NCBI RefSeq assembly: GCF_004135625.1
Contig: NZ_SDPV01000001.1
Coordinates: forward strand, 248,001 to 312,000
Length of the DNA stretch: 64,000 nt
Source of the DNA: Pelagerythrobacter rhizovicinus
Lineage (GTDB): Bacteria > Pseudomonadota > Alphaproteobacteria > Sphingomonadales > Sphingomonadaceae
Direction of reading: 5' to 3'
The position numbers were made by a program, and so were the translations under genes. The notes under the pieces were generated by a model that was not told where the DNA came from, ran no database searches, and saw nothing but the letters and a program-made list of their open reading frames with translations. Shown here piece after piece: positions 1 through 8,037 of the stretch (positions are counted from its first letter, which is position 1; each line of letters opens with the position of its first letter).

Positions 1-86
1 AATTCGTCGAGAACGCCGCGCAGAAAATGGGCATTGCCGTGGTTCCAGCAGGATACGAGCGAGTGGGTGAAGTAGACGATCTTCAT
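1..86 (-). CDS. CgeB-like glycosyltransferase, N-terminal fragment (runs off the window)
   Basis: Only the first 28 codons are inside the window. The start ATG is at 86-84 and overlaps the TGA of the preceding glycosyltransferase in an ATGA junction, so the two are translationally coupled. The visible start (MKIVYFTHSLVSCWNHGNAH) has the beta-strand-plus-glycine-rich-loop opening of GT-B glycosyltransferases and resembles the CgeB-type proteins that open with a WxxGNAHFLRG-like stretch. It is the last visible gene of the leftward sugar operon. The family call comes from this short stretch and could change once the rest is seen. Confidence 0.6.
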   Translation of the reverse strand, partial: MKIVYFTHSLVSCWNHGNAHFLRGVLDE

Positions 87-1189
87 GCCGCGCGCCCCTG
101 TTCGAGAAGCGAGCCGTAGAGAGCCGCTGTTGCTGCGGCCGAGGCTTGCGGCGTGTAGCGCGCAGCCCGCTCTCGTGCCGCTTCACCGAGGCGTGCCCGC
201 TCGCCACGATCTTCTGCCAGACGGTCGATCGCGTCGGCGAATCCCTCGGCATCGGCATGGGAGATGAAAATCGCGGCCCCGCCCCACAGCTCGCGAAAAG
301 TCGGGATATCGGACAGGACGAGCGGACAACCGGCCATTGCCGCTTCGAGCACGGCAAGACCGAAAGGCTCGAAAATCGCCGCCGAAGCGAAAATCGGCCG
401 TTTCGCCAGGAGGGTCGCGAGCTCGTGCTCGTCCAGCTTGCCGCAAAGCTGCAGGTGATGCAGCGGTATGCGCTTGCCACTCGGGCTTTCGCTAGCGCCG
501 GCGGCCAGCATCGGGGTCGCGGCCGATGCAGCCGCGCGGTCGAGCACGGCCATGTTCTTCCCTTCGTCCCACAGCCGGCCGACGGTGAGTGCGAAGAGAT
601 GCTCGCCGCTCCCGCGACCTGTCGGGGGCAGCGGATAACGTCCATTGTGGATGGCACGCGGTGTCCGGGGAAGCTCGTAGGTTTCCCGTAGAATCTCCGC
701 GAAGGCCGCACTGGGGGCCACCGTCACCTCGGCGGAGAGCAGGCCCTTGCGGGTCAGATCGCGGTGCCAGGTCAGCGCAGGATCGAGTTCATCGCCGCGG
801 ACCGTTTCCCACCAGGTGGTGATGCAGCCATGGGCAACGGCCACGACCGGGACCGGAAAGCGCGCGGCGCCGGCGAGTATCGGGGAATTGCAGTGGACCA
901 CGTCCGCCCCGATCTCGCGAGCGAGCTCTGCGAGCTTGCGCGCGGCGCAACGCACCGGCTCGGGACTGCGGGTGAGCCAGTCGAGCGGCAAGCCGGTATC
1001 GAGAAGATCGACGCCGGCGACGCCCTCAACCTTGCGGCGCTGTTCCACGCTGGGGGAGGGGCCCATCACCGCCAGCGTGACGTGTGCCCCATGGTCGGAA
1101 AGCGCTCGCACGAGATCGGTCGCGTACTGCCAGACTCCGCCGACCGCATCGGCGGTCATCAGCACGTGCGGGGTGCTATGCCGCGTCAA
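83..1189 (-). CDS. Glycosyltransferase family 4 (GT-B)
   Basis: Predicted cytoplasmic or membrane-associated glycosyltransferase adding a sugar to a glycan or small acceptor. Near the N-terminus MTADAVGGVWQYATDL matches the donor-independent loop of GT4 proteins. Around residues 273-286 the E-x7-E nucleotide-sugar motif is present (FEPFGLAVLEAAMAG). The reading frame stays open to 1525, but that extension lies over the upstream epimerase. I chose TTG at 1189, which overlaps the epimerase stop (TTGA) and leaves a short leader before the conserved LMTADAVGG. ATG at 1159 is the alternative but would cut into the first beta strand. It is coupled by ATGA to the next gene. Confidence 0.85.
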   Translation of the reverse strand: MTRHSTPHVLMTADAVGGVWQYATDLVRALSDHGAHVTLAVMGPSPSVEQRRKVEGVAGVDLLDTGLPLDWLTRSPEPVRCAARKLAELAREIGADVVHCNSPILAGAARFPVPVVAVAHGCITTWWETVRGDELDPALTWHRDLTRKGLLSAEVTVAPSAAFAEILRETYELPRTPRAIHNGRYPLPPTGRGSGEHLFALTVGRLWDEGKNMAVLDRAAASAATPMLAAGASESPSGKRIPLHHLQLCGKLDEHELATLLAKRPIFASAAIFEPFGLAVLEAAMAGCPLVLSDIPTFRELWGGAAIFISHADAEGFADAIDRLAEDRGERARLGEAARERAARYTPQASAAATAALYGSLLEQGRAA

Positions 1190-2268
1190 AGCGCGGCTAC
1201 CTTCTGCGACGAAAGCTCGATCGCCGATGCCGCGAATTCGCGTTCGGATGCGAGCCAATCGGAGAGCGCTCTCAGGCCTTTCCGCCAGTCGGTGCGGGGG
1301 GGCAACTGGAGCGCAGTGTCGATCGCGCGTGTATCCGCGACAAACCAACGCTGATCTCCCGCGCGCCAGCCTTCGACCTCGAAGTGCGGCTTGCTGTCCA
1401 GGATTACCCCAATCTCGTCGAGCACAGCCCGAAGGCTCACCGCGTTCGTCGGGCCGCCGCCCCAGTTGAACGCGCGGCCGGAGATTGCGTCGATCCGGTC
1501 CAGCGCGGCAAGGTACATGTCGCACGTGTCATCGACCGTGCAGACGTCGCGGACCTGCCAGCCATCCCCGAACAGGGTGATCGGCCGTCCCTCCATCGCG
1601 CTGATGAGGAAGTGCGCGACCCAGCCCTGATCCTCCGTGCCGAGCTGCCGCTCGCCGTAAATGCAGCTCATACGGATCACCGCGGTGCGCATTCCGAAGC
1701 TCCGGGAATAGTCGAGCACGTACTGATCCGCCGCACCCTTCGAACACCCGTAGGGCGTGTGAAAGTCGAGGGGGCGCGTTTCATCCAGGCCGAACTGCGC
1801 CAGCTGCGCATCGGCCGGTTCGTATCCGTTCGTACCGGGCCCGAACTGCAAATCCGGGAGATTGCCATAGACTTTGTTGGTGGATGCGAAAATCAGCGGA
1901 ACGCCTCCATCGGTGGTCCGCAGCGCCTCGAGTAGGTTGAACGTCCCGCGAAGGTTCGCGTCGAAATCCGCGCGCGGATCGTCGAGGCTGGTGGTTACTG
2001 CGACTTGCGCGGCGAAATGGAAGGCGCCGTGGACTTCGCGCGCCGCACGCGAGGCGGTTTCCTCGTCGCGCAGGTCGCTTGTCACCGGCTCGATCCGTTC
2101 GCCGTGTCGCTCGGTCAGCCATTGCAGGTTCGTCTCCACGCCTGGCCGCGCGAGTGAGTCGAGAATGCGAACGCGGTATCCGCGCTCCGCGAGCCGGTCG
2201 GCAAGGTTGCAGCCGATGAAGCCGGCCCCGCCGGTCACGAGGATCGTCTGGGCGGCGGGCGGCATCAT
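1186..2268 (-). CDS. NAD-dependent sugar epimerase (CDP-paratose/tyvelose 2-epimerase-like)
   Basis: Extended short-chain dehydrogenase of 360 residues. The Rossmann motif TGGAGFIG lies at about residues 12-19 and the catalytic Tyr-x3-Lys is YGCSK. FHFAAQVAVTTSLDDP, STNKVYG and the RQLGTEDQGWVAHF stretch are characteristic of CDP-tyvelose/paratose 2-epimerase-like proteins, which epimerise a nucleotide-linked sugar. The substrate here is unproven. ATG at 2268 overlaps the upstream gene's TGA, and its own stop overlaps the downstream glycosyltransferase start, so it sits in a coupled operon of nucleotide-sugar genes. Confidence 0.88.
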   Translation of the reverse strand: MMPPAAQTILVTGGAGFIGCNLADRLAERGYRVRILDSLARPGVETNLQWLTERHGERIEPVTSDLRDEETASRAAREVHGAFHFAAQVAVTTSLDDPRADFDANLRGTFNLLEALRTTDGGVPLIFASTNKVYGNLPDLQFGPGTNGYEPADAQLAQFGLDETRPLDFHTPYGCSKGAADQYVLDYSRSFGMRTAVIRMSCIYGERQLGTEDQGWVAHFLISAMEGRPITLFGDGWQVRDVCTVDDTCDMYLAALDRIDAISGRAFNWGGGPTNAVSLRAVLDEIGVILDSKPHFEVEGWRAGDQRWFVADTRAIDTALQLPPRTDWRKGLRALSDWLASEREFAASAIELSSQKVAAL

Positions 2269-3371
2269 GCCACCAGACCTCTCAGCGCGAGCTCCTCTCG
2301 TGCGGTCGCCACGCGATCATGCGCGGTTTGCTGCGATACCCACTCGGCCAGTTCTTCGAGGCCGGCGTCGAAATCTTCGCGCGCCTCGAAGCCGAGGACC
2401 TCGCGGGCGAGCGTGGTGTCGCAGTAGCAATGGCGGATATCGCCGCTGCGCGCCTCTCCGGTGACCGTCGGAGCGATCTCCGGCCGTCCCATGGCGTCCG
2501 CCAGTGCAGTGGCGACATCGCGAATGGATCGATCGACGCCCGAGCCGATGTTGAACGTTCTCCCGGCGGCTTCGGGTGCGAAGAGCGCATCGGCAAAGGC
2601 GCGCGCCACGTCCCGCACGTGGACGAAGTCGCGGCGCTGCTCGCCGTCCTCGAAGATGAGCGGCGGCTGATCGTTCAGCAGGCGGGCCGAGAAGATCGCG
2701 AGAACGCCCGTGTAGGGGTTCGACAACGCCTGGCCGGGGCCGAATACGTTGAACAGCCGCAGACAGGTGCTCTCGATACCGTAGGCTTGCGCGACGATAT
2801 GTGTCGACTGTTCCTGAACGTACTTGTTCAACGCATAGATCGACGACAGCTGCGGACGCTTCCATTCGGGCGTCGGCGCGGGGGTGAGTGGCCGGCCCTG
2901 CCCGTCGACCGGATTCCAGCGTTCCCCACCTTCCCTGCGAAGATCGCGCGACGCATCCTCGACGACTGCGCCGTTGACGTCGCGATAGAGCCCTTCGCCA
3001 TAGATGCTCATCGAAGAAGCCGTGACGATCCGTCTTACAGGGCGGTCGATCAGCCGCTCGAGCAGCACGGCCGTTCCCACGTCGTTGGTCGAGGTGTAAC
3101 GCTCGATCTCGTACATGGACTGGCCGACGCCGACTTCGGCCGCGAGATGGATCGCGCAGTCCACGCCGTCGAGCGCACGCGAAACCGCATCGGGATTGCG
3201 AATGTCCGCATGAATGAACTCTGCATCACCGCTGATTGCGGGCCGGGAAACATGGACCTGTTCAAGCAGAGCATCGAGAATTCGGACCCGGTGGCCCCGT
3301 TCGGCAAGTTCACGGGCGACGGCACGCCCGATGAAGCCGGCTCCACCGGTAATTAAAACTGTCTCATGCAT
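2265..3371 (-). CDS. NAD-dependent sugar epimerase/dehydratase (dTDP-L-rhamnose or UDP-hexose 4-epimerase-like)
   Basis: First gene of the leftward sugar operon, 368 residues. It has the extended SDR fold with ITGGAGFIG at residues 7-15, a conserved HLAAEVGVGQSM segment, an SMSIYGEG active-site strand and catalytic YALNK. The RDFVHVRDVARAF stretch is typical of 4-epimerases that act on nucleotide sugars. The long insert with a WNPVDGQGRPLTP segment resembles dTDP-L-rhamnose 4-epimerases. Substrate cannot be set from sequence. Translation starts at ATG 3371, immediately after an AT-rich promoter region shared with the divergent phosphatase operon. Confidence 0.88.
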   Translation of the reverse strand: MHETVLITGGAGFIGRAVARELAERGHRVRILDALLEQVHVSRPAISGDAEFIHADIRNPDAVSRALDGVDCAIHLAAEVGVGQSMYEIERYTSTNDVGTAVLLERLIDRPVRRIVTASSMSIYGEGLYRDVNGAVVEDASRDLRREGGERWNPVDGQGRPLTPAPTPEWKRPQLSSIYALNKYVQEQSTHIVAQAYGIESTCLRLFNVFGPGQALSNPYTGVLAIFSARLLNDQPPLIFEDGEQRRDFVHVRDVARAFADALFAPEAAGRTFNIGSGVDRSIRDVATALADAMGRPEIAPTVTGEARSGDIRHCYCDTTLAREVLGFEAREDFDAGLEELAEWVSQQTAHDRVATAREELALRGLVA

Positions 3372-3384
3372 TTAAAAGAATCCA

Positions 3385-3413
3385 AGTATATCTAGCGAAA
3401 TAACCTATGTTAT
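3385..3413 (-). promoter_or_regulatory. Sigma-70-like promoter for the leftward sugar operon
   Basis: On the minus strand ATAACA (3413-3408, 4 of 6 to TTGACA) is followed after 17 bases by TATACT (3390-3385, 5 of 6 to TATAAT), 14 bases before the ATG at 3371. The -35 hexamer lies inside the first copy of a repeated ATAACATAGG element. Confidence 0.45.
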
Positions 3414-3438
3414 CTGCCCTTATATCCTATGTTATAGG
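3404..3438. promoter_or_regulatory. Repeated CCTATGTTAT operator candidate in the divergent promoter region
   Basis: CCTATGTTAT occurs exactly at 3404-3413 and again at 3426-3435, 22 bases apart, so both copies would face the same side of the helix. The second copy is part of the inverted repeat CCTAT-GTT-ATAGG (3426-3438). The first overlaps the predicted -35 of the leftward promoter. This layout suits a dimeric regulator controlling one or both operons. No regulator gene sits next to it. Confidence 0.45.
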
Positions 3439-3491
3439 AGTTCGACTCATCGTGCAAAGAACGAATGAAGCTGCAGCTTGTTTGTTCCAAG

Positions 3492-3500
3492 TGATATATT
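3492..3500 (+). promoter_or_regulatory. Extended -10 promoter candidate for the rightward operon
   Basis: TGATATATT matches an extended -10 element (TGn plus TATATT, 5 of 6 to consensus) in the AT-rich intergenic region, about 90 bases ahead of the phosphatase ATG. No good -35 is visible at 16-18 bases upstream. Confidence 0.3.
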
Positions 3501-3589
3501 TTCATCTCGTCCGGTTTATTGGTCGGTTCATCGCGACCGTGGAGCGCAATGGTTGCTTCTATAAAGCTGCCTGCCGAAGTGGATCGGCG

Positions 3590-4195
3590 ATGACGGCCAA
3601 GATTCTACTCATCCGGCATGCGACTCATTCGGACCTGGGCAGCAGGCTTTCCGGTCGATCGCGCGGAGGATCGCTCTCGGCGGTCGGGTACACCCAGGCA
3701 CACGCAATCGCGCGCTATCTGGCTGAAGGGCGGCTGGACCGGATCGAGACCAGCCCCGTCACCCGAGCCCGTGAAACCGCGGCCATCCTGTCATCGCGAA
3801 CGGGCCTGCCGGTGACCGTGGCGCCGGCTCTCGACGAGATCGACTTCGGCGAATGGGAAGGACGGGCCTTTGCCGAGCTCGAAGACGATCCGCGCTGGCG
3901 TGACTGGAATGCCGCCCGCTCCGTTGCGACGGCGCCGGATGGCGAAAGCATGGCCTCGGTCCAGTCGCGCGCCTTGGCGCACATTGCAGACACTGCGAAG
4001 TCGACCCGGGGCACGGCCATTGCGATGGTCACCCACTGCGACGTCATCCGTGCCGTCGTTGCCGGCGTTCTGGGGCTGTCGCTCGACAATCTACTGCGTT
4101 TCTCGGTCGACCCGGCCTCGGTCACACGGCTCGAGGTCGGGACCTGGGGCGCCAAGGTTTGCAGCATCAACGAGGCGGTTCCATGCATCAGCTAG
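3590..4195 (+). CDS. Histidine phosphatase family protein (phosphoglycerate mutase-like)
   Basis: Predicted cytoplasmic phosphatase of 201 residues using a phospho-histidine intermediate. The signature appears as LIRHATHSDLG near the N-terminus; the usual RHGxT is RHATH here. A conserved acid lies in EIDFGEWEG and the second histidine in VTHCDVIRAVV. ATG at 3590 is preferred, because the frame is open upstream to 3407 but that part is AT-rich promoter DNA with no family similarity. It heads the rightward operon and overlaps the methyltransferase by 13 bases. Given the inositol-3-phosphate synthase downstream, a phosphorylated inositol or sugar is a plausible substrate, which is inference only. 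Confidence 0.85.
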   Translation: MTAKILLIRHATHSDLGSRLSGRSRGGSLSAVGYTQAHAIARYLAEGRLDRIETSPVTRARETAAILSSRTGLPVTVAPALDEIDFGEWEGRAFAELEDDPRWRDWNAARSVATAPDGESMASVQSRALAHIADTAKSTRGTAIAMVTHCDVIRAVVAGVLGLSLDNLLRFSVDPASVTRLEVGTWGAKVCSINEAVPCIS

Positions 4196-5010
4196 GCGCA
4201 TCCAGGGTGGGGTCGGTCAATGATCGCGCCGGGTATTTGAAGCGGCGGGTGACCGAACTGGGCCCGTGGTTTCAGAACATCGACCTAGGCGATGGCGTGC
4301 GCACGGCCGAGGATCATTTCCTGGGCGATTACCCGGCCTTCAAGTATCGCCGCTTCGCGGAGGTTCTCCCTTCGGACATGAGCGGGATGTCCGTACTCGA
4401 CCTAGGGTGCAACGCGGGCTTCTACGCCATCGAGATGAAGCGCCGGGGGGCCGATCGCGTACTGGGCGTCGACAGCGACGAGAGGTATTTGGCGCAGGCC
4501 GAGTTCGTGGCGGAGGCGCTCGGCATCGACGGCATCGAGTATCGCAAGCTCAGCGTTTACGACGTCGGCCGGCTAGGCGAACGGTTCGACCTCGTGCTGT
4601 TCATGGGCCTTCTCTATCATCTGAGGCATCCCTTGCTCGCGCTCGACCTGATCCGCGAGCACGTCGCGGGCGACCTGATGCTGTTCCAAACGATGCAGCA
4701 GGGGACCGACGCCGTTCTCCAGGTGCCGAGCGATCACCCCTTTCACGTGCCCGGCACGTCCCGTCCGCCCGACTACTTCGACAATCCCGCTTATCCGAGG
4801 CTCCATTTCATCGAGCATTCGTTTGCGGGAGACTGGACGAACTGGTGGGCGCCCAATGCCGCGTGCAGCGAGGCAATGCTGCGGGCGGCGGGCTTCTCGA
4901 TCGAGGCGCATCCGGAACCGGAGGTCTATCTCTGCCGGATCGCCGATGTGCCTTACGCGCAACGCGGCCCCGTGGCCGTCTATCCAGCAAGGGGAGCGGG
5001 CAGTGATTGA
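4183..5010 (+). CDS. SAM-dependent methyltransferase (TIGR04290/Rta_06860-like)
   Basis: Class I methyltransferase of 275 residues. The SAM-binding motif I is VLDLGCNAGFYAIEMKRRGA (about residues 76-95), followed by VLGVDSDERYLAQA with the acidic ribose contact. LVLFMGLLYHLRHPLLAL is the motif IV region. It resembles CmoB-like methyltransferases and the TIGR04290 group, which I recall as sitting in sugar-related cassettes of this composition (from memory). ATG at 4183 is chosen; an in-frame TTG at 4159 is less likely. It overlaps both neighbours, so it is part of a coupled operon. The methyl acceptor is unknown, a sugar or cyclitol being likely from context. Confidence 0.85.
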   Translation: MHQLGASRVGSVNDRAGYLKRRVTELGPWFQNIDLGDGVRTAEDHFLGDYPAFKYRRFAEVLPSDMSGMSVLDLGCNAGFYAIEMKRRGADRVLGVDSDERYLAQAEFVAEALGIDGIEYRKLSVYDVGRLGERFDLVLFMGLLYHLRHPLLALDLIREHVAGDLMLFQTMQQGTDAVLQVPSDHPFHVPGTSRPPDYFDNPAYPRLHFIEHSFAGDWTNWWAPNAACSEAMLRAAGFSIEAHPEPEVYLCRIADVPYAQRGPVAVYPARGAGSD

Positions 5011-5962
5011 AGCGGCGATGATCTGGAACGAGCCCAACAATAAGTCGCACTGGAATCTGGACCTCGATCCCGATTGGTCGATCTACGCCGACACCGCCAT
5101 TCGTGCCGGGCAGGCAATCGCGGCAATCAACCCGCAGCTGACGCGAGTGCTCGGCGGCATGTCTCCGATCGATCCGGCATGGCTCCGGCGCATGCGCGAT
5201 CTGGGTGTGCTCGACCATGTCGATGTCGTCGCGGTTCACGGCTTCCCGCTCGACTGGAATCTCTGGCCGATCCACGCCTGGCCGGAGAAGATTGCCGAGA
5301 TCGAACGCGAGGTGCCCGACATGCCCATTTGGGCGACCGAGGTAGGGGTGGGCAGCTTCGGAGCCGAAGAGGTGCAGATCTTCGGCTTGAAGACGACCGC
5401 GAAGCTGCTGCTCGACCGGGTGCCCAATGTCTACTGGTATTCGCTGTTCGACCTGCCGCACAGTTGGGGTGCGGAAACGCGCCACCGTGAAGCGGAAGGG
5501 TCGAGTTACTACCGTCACTTCTACATGGGTCTGATCCGCGAAGACGGAACGCCCAAGCCTGCACTCGAATACTATGCCCGCCACGCCGACAAGATGGGCC
5601 TGATGCAGTGGTTCCATTTCGAGGATCCGAGGCTCGACGATGCAGTAGCGTGGATGCGGCAATTGGGGGTGCGCAAGCTGCGAACCGGCCTTTCGTGGGC
5701 GGACAGCTTCCGCCCCGGATGGGAAGACTGGTTCGACCGGATGATGGAGTCGTTGGCCGGCTTCGAGTTGCTGGTCACCTTCTGTTTCACGCCCGAGCAT
5801 CTGGGGGTGGAGGCACATCACACCAGCTGCGCCCGCGATCCGCAGGAATTCGCGGATTTCTGTGCCCGCATGGTGGAACGCTACGCGCCACCGGAACCGT
5901 CGCGTGACGCTCGCCATTTCATCCCAGAGGCGACAAGAGAGGCTGCACATGCAAATTCCTGA
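5003..5962 (+). CDS. Clan GH-A glycoside hydrolase (beta-xylosidase-like), apparently circularly permuted
   Basis: A 319-residue protein. GTG at 5003 overlaps the methyltransferase stop. Asn-Glu-Pro in MIWNEPNNKSHW (residues 6-17) looks like the clan GH-A acid/base motif. WATEVGVGSFG around residues 111-121 would hold the nucleophile Glu at the end of strand 7. The C-terminal third (VRKLRTGLSWADSF, then FELLVTFCFTPEH, then DFCARMVERYAPP) looks like strands 1-3 of the same barrel, which normally precede the NEP motif. No signal peptide is visible, so it probably acts in the cytoplasm. The assignment to beta-xylosidase-like is by family resemblance only. Confidence 0.75.
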   Translation: MIEAAMIWNEPNNKSHWNLDLDPDWSIYADTAIRAGQAIAAINPQLTRVLGGMSPIDPAWLRRMRDLGVLDHVDVVAVHGFPLDWNLWPIHAWPEKIAEIEREVPDMPIWATEVGVGSFGAEEVQIFGLKTTAKLLLDRVPNVYWYSLFDLPHSWGAETRHREAEGSSYYRHFYMGLIREDGTPKPALEYYARHADKMGLMQWFHFEDPRLDDAVAWMRQLGVRKLRTGLSWADSFRPGWEDWFDRMMESLAGFELLVTFCFTPEHLGVEAHHTSCARDPQEFADFCARMVERYAPPEPSRDARHFIPEATREAAHANS

Positions 5963-7067
5963 ATCGGCGGACATCAAGGTCGCACTGGTCGGTGTGGGGA
6001 ACTGCGCCAGCTCGCTGGTGCAGGGGCTGTCTCACTACCGCGCGGGCGCCAATGATTTCACCGGGCTCATGCACCGCGAGATCGGCGGCTATGGCCCCGA
6101 GGATATCCACGTCGTTGCAGCATGGGACGTCGACGAGCGAAAGGTCGGCCGGGACGTGTCCGAAGCCATCTTCGCGAAGCCGAACTGCACCACGGTGTTC
6201 TGCGAGCGTGTGCCCGAATGTGGCACGAAGGTTCGCATGGGACGCGTGCTCGATGGCGTGGCCTCGCACATGACCGAACAACCTGCGGACCGCGGATTCA
6301 GCGTCGCCACGGCGCCCGAGGCCACCAAGAGCGAAGTCGTGGACGCGCTGCTCGAAACCGAGGCCGATGTGCTGATGAACTATCTCCCGGTGGGGTCGCA
6401 GCGGGCAAGCGAGTTCTACGCCGAGTGCGCGCTTGAGGCGGGCGTGGCTTTCGTCAACAACATTCCTGTGTTCATTGCTAGCGATGCCGGCTGGGCGGGG
6501 CGTTTCCGCACGGCAGGCATCCCGGTGATCGGAGACGACATCAAGGCGCAGCTCGGCGCCACGATAGTGCACCGCGTGCTGACCGACCTGTTCCACAAGC
6601 GCGGCGTCAAGCTGGAGCGGACCTATCAGCTCAACACCGGCGGCAACACCGACTTTCTCAACATGCTCGAACGCTCGCGGCTTGCGTCCAAGAAGGTTTC
6701 GAAGACGGAAGCGGTTCAGTCGGTCGCCGCCCAGCGGATCGCGGACGAGAATATCCACGTCGGTCCTTCCGACTACGTCGCCTGGCAGAACGACAACAAG
6801 GTCTGCTTCCTACGCATGGAGGGTCGGCTGTTTGGCGGGGTGCCTATGAACCTCGAACTGCGGCTCTCCGTCGAGGACAGTCCGAACTCCGCGGGTGTTG
6901 CCATCGACCTCATTCGCTGCGCGAAGGTTGCGAGCGATCGCGGTCTCGCCGGCCCGGTGATCCCGGCGGCCGCCTATTTCTGCAAGCATCCGCCCAGGCA
7001 GATGCCGGACGATGCGGCGTGGTCGGAGCTGGAAGCCTTTATCGGCGCCGAGAACGCCGCGGCATGA
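5949..7067 (+). CDS. ino1: Inositol-3-phosphate synthase, actinobacterial type
   Basis: Converts glucose 6-phosphate to 1D-myo-inositol 3-phosphate using NAD. The 372-residue protein opens with VALVGVGNCASSLVQG, and carries VLMNYLPVGSQRASEFYAEC, GDDIKAQLGATIVHRVL, LNTGGNTDFLNMLER and SPNSAGVAIDLIRCAK. All of these are close to the mycobacterial Ino1 sequence as I know it, rather than to the longer eukaryotic enzyme. ATG 5949 overlaps the glycosidase by 14 bases. Its presence defines the cluster as inositol-making; the end product could be a methylated or glycosylated inositol. Transfer from actinobacteria is an inference. Confidence 0.93.
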   Translation: MQIPESADIKVALVGVGNCASSLVQGLSHYRAGANDFTGLMHREIGGYGPEDIHVVAAWDVDERKVGRDVSEAIFAKPNCTTVFCERVPECGTKVRMGRVLDGVASHMTEQPADRGFSVATAPEATKSEVVDALLETEADVLMNYLPVGSQRASEFYAECALEAGVAFVNNIPVFIASDAGWAGRFRTAGIPVIGDDIKAQLGATIVHRVLTDLFHKRGVKLERTYQLNTGGNTDFLNMLERSRLASKKVSKTEAVQSVAAQRIADENIHVGPSDYVAWQNDNKVCFLRMEGRLFGGVPMNLELRLSVEDSPNSAGVAIDLIRCAKVASDRGLAGPVIPAAAYFCKHPPRQMPDDAAWSELEAFIGAENAAA

Positions 7068-8035
7068 GTGCAGCTACCGCGATCCGGGCAGCGGTCGTCC
7101 GCGCGCCCGGTGATACGATTGTCGAAATGGTGTCGATACCCGAACCGGGACCGGGTGAGGTTCGCGTACGGCTCGAGGGCTGCGGGGTATGTGCATCGAA
7201 CCTCGGCCCTTGGTCGGGGCCCGAATGGCAGCAGTTCCCGCTGGAGCCGGGTGAACTCGGGCACGAAGGCTGGGGCGTGGTCGATGCGGTCGGCGCAGGT
7301 GTGGAGAACGTGCGCACCGGCGATCGTGTCGCGACGCTGTCCCACCGGTCCTACCGGGAAATGGATGTCGCCTGCGCCGACGCGCTGGTGCGGCTCCCCC
7401 CGACCCTGGACGGCAAGCCTTTTCCAGGCGAGCCGCTCGGCTGCGCCTTCAATATCTTCGAACGGAGCGACATCCATCCGGACCAGACGGTGGCAATCAT
7501 CGGCATCGGCTTTCTCGGAGCGATGCTCACCCGTCTCGCTAGCGCGCGAGGGGCGAAGGTCGTCGCCATCTCCCGCCGGCAGGAATCGCTGCAACTTGCC
7601 GCGGAGATGGGCGCGGAGACAACATTGCAAGCCGGGGATGACGCGGCGATCGCGGGAAGGGTGCACGAGTTGACCGAAGGGCGGATGTGTCCACGCGTCA
7701 TCGAATGCGTCGGCGATCAGCGGACGCTGACTCTGGCCGGCGAGCTCGTGGGCACCGGCGGTCGGCTGATCATCGCGGGTTACCACCAGGACGGTCCGCG
7801 GCAGGTCGACATGCAGGCCTGGAACTGGAAGGGGATCGACGTCGTGAACGCGCACGAGCGCGACCTGGACAGGCAGAAGGCCGGTATCGAACAGGCGATC
7901 GAGGCGGTTGCGGACGGGGCAGTCCCAGTGGAGCGGCTCTTCACCCACTGCTACTCGATCGAGCAGCTCGGCGAGGCTCTCGACGCCACGCGCGACAAGC
8001 CGCACGGCTTCGTCAAGGCGTTGATCGTCTTCTGA
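7064..8035 (+). CDS. MDR-family (alcohol dehydrogenase-like) oxidoreductase
   Basis: Medium-chain dehydrogenase/reductase of 323 residues. The N-terminal GroES-like domain has GEVRVRLEGCGVCASNLGPW and GHEGWGVVDAVGAG, supplying the catalytic-zinc Cys and His-Glu. The structural-zinc four-Cys lobe is absent. The Rossmann domain has VAIIGIGFLGAMLTRLA (about residues 143-159). It couples by ATGA to the inositol-phosphate synthase. A role in oxidising a cyclitol or sugar intermediate is likely from position but unproven. Confidence 0.85.
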   Translation: MSAATAIRAAVVRAPGDTIVEMVSIPEPGPGEVRVRLEGCGVCASNLGPWSGPEWQQFPLEPGELGHEGWGVVDAVGAGVENVRTGDRVATLSHRSYREMDVACADALVRLPPTLDGKPFPGEPLGCAFNIFERSDIHPDQTVAIIGIGFLGAMLTRLASARGAKVVAISRRQESLQLAAEMGAETTLQAGDDAAIAGRVHELTEGRMCPRVIECVGDQRTLTLAGELVGTGGRLIIAGYHQDGPRQVDMQAWNWKGIDVVNAHERDLDRQKAGIEQAIEAVADGAVPVERLFTHCYSIEQLGEALDATRDKPHGFVKALIVF

Positions 8036-8037
8036 CC

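Noticed and set aside
1190-1525. N-terminal extension of the GT4 gene to 1525
   Set aside because: It lies over the epimerase gene in another frame, is Arg-rich and has no glycosyltransferase similarity; the start at 1189 overlaps the epimerase stop as expected.
3407-3589. Extension of the histidine phosphatase to 3407
   Set aside because: The extra 61 codons cover the AT-rich promoter and operator repeats and have no family similarity.
4808-5977. 389-codon minus-strand open frame
   Set aside because: Shadow of the glycosidase and methyltransferase genes; no motifs, Arg/His-rich composition.
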